DNA of 64,000 nt. It comes from Phycisphaeraceae bacterium (GTDB taxonomy: Bacteria > Planctomycetota > Phycisphaerae > Phycisphaerales > UBA1924). Shown one piece after another: positions 63,041 to 64,000 of this stretch; the stretch's first letter is position 1, and each line of letters begins with the position of its first letter. The notes beneath the pieces are model-generated. The model did not search any database. It was not told the origin of the DNA and saw nothing but the letters and a program-made list of their open reading frames with translations. The position numbers and the translations under genes were made by a program. The stretch covers positions 62,001-126,000 of the forward strand of contig JAHBXK010000003.1 in assembly GCA_019636535.1 (NCBI GenBank), given 5' to 3'.

Positions 63041-64000
63041 CGTGGACCTTGCGACACAAGTCAAGGGGATCGCTGGTCGACCGATCCAAGCCTCGAGTGC
63101 TCGTCCTGGGAGGTGGACCGGACGCAGAGCGCGAGGTCAGCCTGATCAGTTCCCGCGCGATCGCCGATGCGCTCGTCGAGTCCAAGCGGTTCGCAGTGGA
63201 GCGCATCGAGATCGACAGACTCTCCATCGACGATCTCTCATCGCTCCCGGGCGATGTGGTCTTTCCCGCGTTGCACGGTGGATGGGGCGAGGGCGGACCG
63301 CTTCAGGACCTGCTCGAGGCAGACGGCCGTCCCTTTGTCGGCAGTTTCGCTCGCACCGCCCGCGCGGCAATGGACAAAGTTGCAACCAAGATCGCAGCGG
63401 CATCGATCGGCATTCCAACACCCGAGTGCTTTGTGCTCGATCGGCGTGATTCTTCGTGCCCGATACCCTTTCCTGTCGCAATGAAGCCTATCCACGAGGG
63501 ATCCACCATCGGCCTGCACATCTGCCGGTCGCCCGATGAGTGGGCTCGGGCGAGAGAGCATCTCGACTCGGAGCCGACGGGTGGCGACCCGTTCGGTGTT
63601 CGCTCGTACATGATCGAGCCGCTGGTGGCGGGTGGCCGTGCTCGCGAATTGACCATCGGCATGTTGGACGGTGAGGCACTCCCCGTCATCGAGATCCGAC
63701 CGGCCGATGGCCTGTACGACTATGAGGCCAAGTACACGCGCGAAGACACTCGCTACTTGATCGAACCGCCGCTTCCCGATGGGGTCCGTGAGCGCATTCA
63801 GGACCAGACCGTGCGCCTCGCTCGACGTCTGGGCGTGCGCCATGTCGCGCGAGCCGATTTCCTGCTCGACGAGAACTCCGTCGCCTGGTTTCTGGAGATC
63901 AACACCATGCCCGGCTTCACGGGGCACTCGCTGGTACCAATGGCGGCATCGCACATCGGCATCGGTATGCCCCAACTCTGCGAGCGACTGGTTCGATTGG
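63037..64000 (+). CDS. ddl: D-alanine--D-alanine ligase, right end cut by the window
   Basis: The frame opens at ATG 63037 overlapping the murB stop and is still open at 64000 (321 codons seen). It joins two D-alanines for peptidoglycan stem peptides. VLVLGGGPDAEREVSLISS, FPALHGGWGEGGPLQDLL, the ATP-grasp AMKPIHEGSTIGL, VEIRPADG-type strand 3, and FLEINTMPGFTGHSLVP are Ddl motifs; nearly all of the catalytic core is inside the window. The N-terminus has about 18 residues before the domain. Confidence 0.95.
   Translation, partial: MTWTLRHKSRGSLVDRSKPRVLVLGGGPDAEREVSLISSRAIADALVESKRFAVERIEIDRLSIDDLSSLPGDVVFPALHGGWGEGGPLQDLLEADGRPFVGSFARTARAAMDKVATKIAAASIGIPTPECFVLDRRDSSCPIPFPVAMKPIHEGSTIGLHICRSPDEWARAREHLDSEPTGGDPFGVRSYMIEPLVAGGRARELTIGMLDGEALPVIEIRPADGLYDYEAKYTREDTRYLIEPPLPDGVRERIQDQTVRLARRLGVRHVARADFLLDENSVAWFLEINTMPGFTGHSLVPMAASHIGIGMPQLCERLVRL

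Noticed and set aside
1-64000. CRISPR arrays, insertion sequences, prophage or integrated elements
   Set aside because: No regularly spaced repeats, transposase, integrase or phage genes were seen; the tRNA-Arg gene has no duplicated 3' end nearby that would mark an attachment site.

Overview
This is a dense, high-GC bacterial chromosome segment in which nearly every base is coding and many stop and start codons overlap. The combination of a flagellar cap and chaperone pair, a PEP-CTERM-like exported protein ending in PAPG-hydrophobic-RRRR, a glycoside hydrolase with dockerin-like calcium repeats, a secreted FG-GAP propeller protein, the remnant of a serine/threonine kinase with TPR repeats, and a full peptidoglycan gene set suggests a planctomycete, most likely of the Phycisphaerae type. 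That placement is an inference from gene content; no rRNA is present to confirm it.

Layout. 1-7957 runs mainly on the plus strand: the end of a rhodanese, a MauE/DoxX-like membrane protein, ribosomal protein S18, a GAF-type methionine sulfoxide reductase, (minus strand) an RluA pseudouridine synthase, a PD40 propeller protein, an argininosuccinate lyase with an unusual C-terminal extension, a conserved protein of unknown function and an alpha/beta hydrolase. 7962-14389 holds envelope and exported proteins (FG-GAP propeller, HtrA-like protease, a DUF3352-like protein, a membrane protein). 14943-18350 is fliD-fliS. 18347-23457 has a dienelactone hydrolase, a kinase-TPR pseudogene, an FHA-GAF-SpoIIE phosphatase, tRNA-Arg(CCG) and an MFS-like transporter. 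23850-34465 has an S41 protease, the pyruvate dehydrogenase genes pdhA-pdhB-(sulfotransferase)-pdhC, and valS. 34462-40000 holds a lipoprotein metallopeptidase, a GH13 enzyme and the PEP-CTERM-like protein.

40146-52791 is a long minus-strand block. Read in its own direction it is tilS, then lysW-lysX-lysY-lysZ-lysK (lysine, or possibly ornithine, made on the LysW carrier protein), then rsmH, a LysM protein, an FtsL-like protein, sppA and ftsI. A good sigma70-type promoter, a short lysine-rich reading frame and a strong intrinsic terminator lie between tilS and lysW, which looks like a transcription attenuator.

52911-64000 contains a membrane/HTH protein, an agmatinase-family enzyme, rodA and mrdA (elongation), folE2, a Nudix hydrolase, and murC-murB-ddl running off the right edge. 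Together with rsmH, ftsL and ftsI, these genes show that the organism makes and remodels peptidoglycan, although its division and wall genes are split into three clusters.

The observations most worth checking are the lys leader, the ArgH fusion, the sulfotransferase inside the pyruvate dehydrogenase operon, the G11 tract in rsmH and the insertions in ValS.
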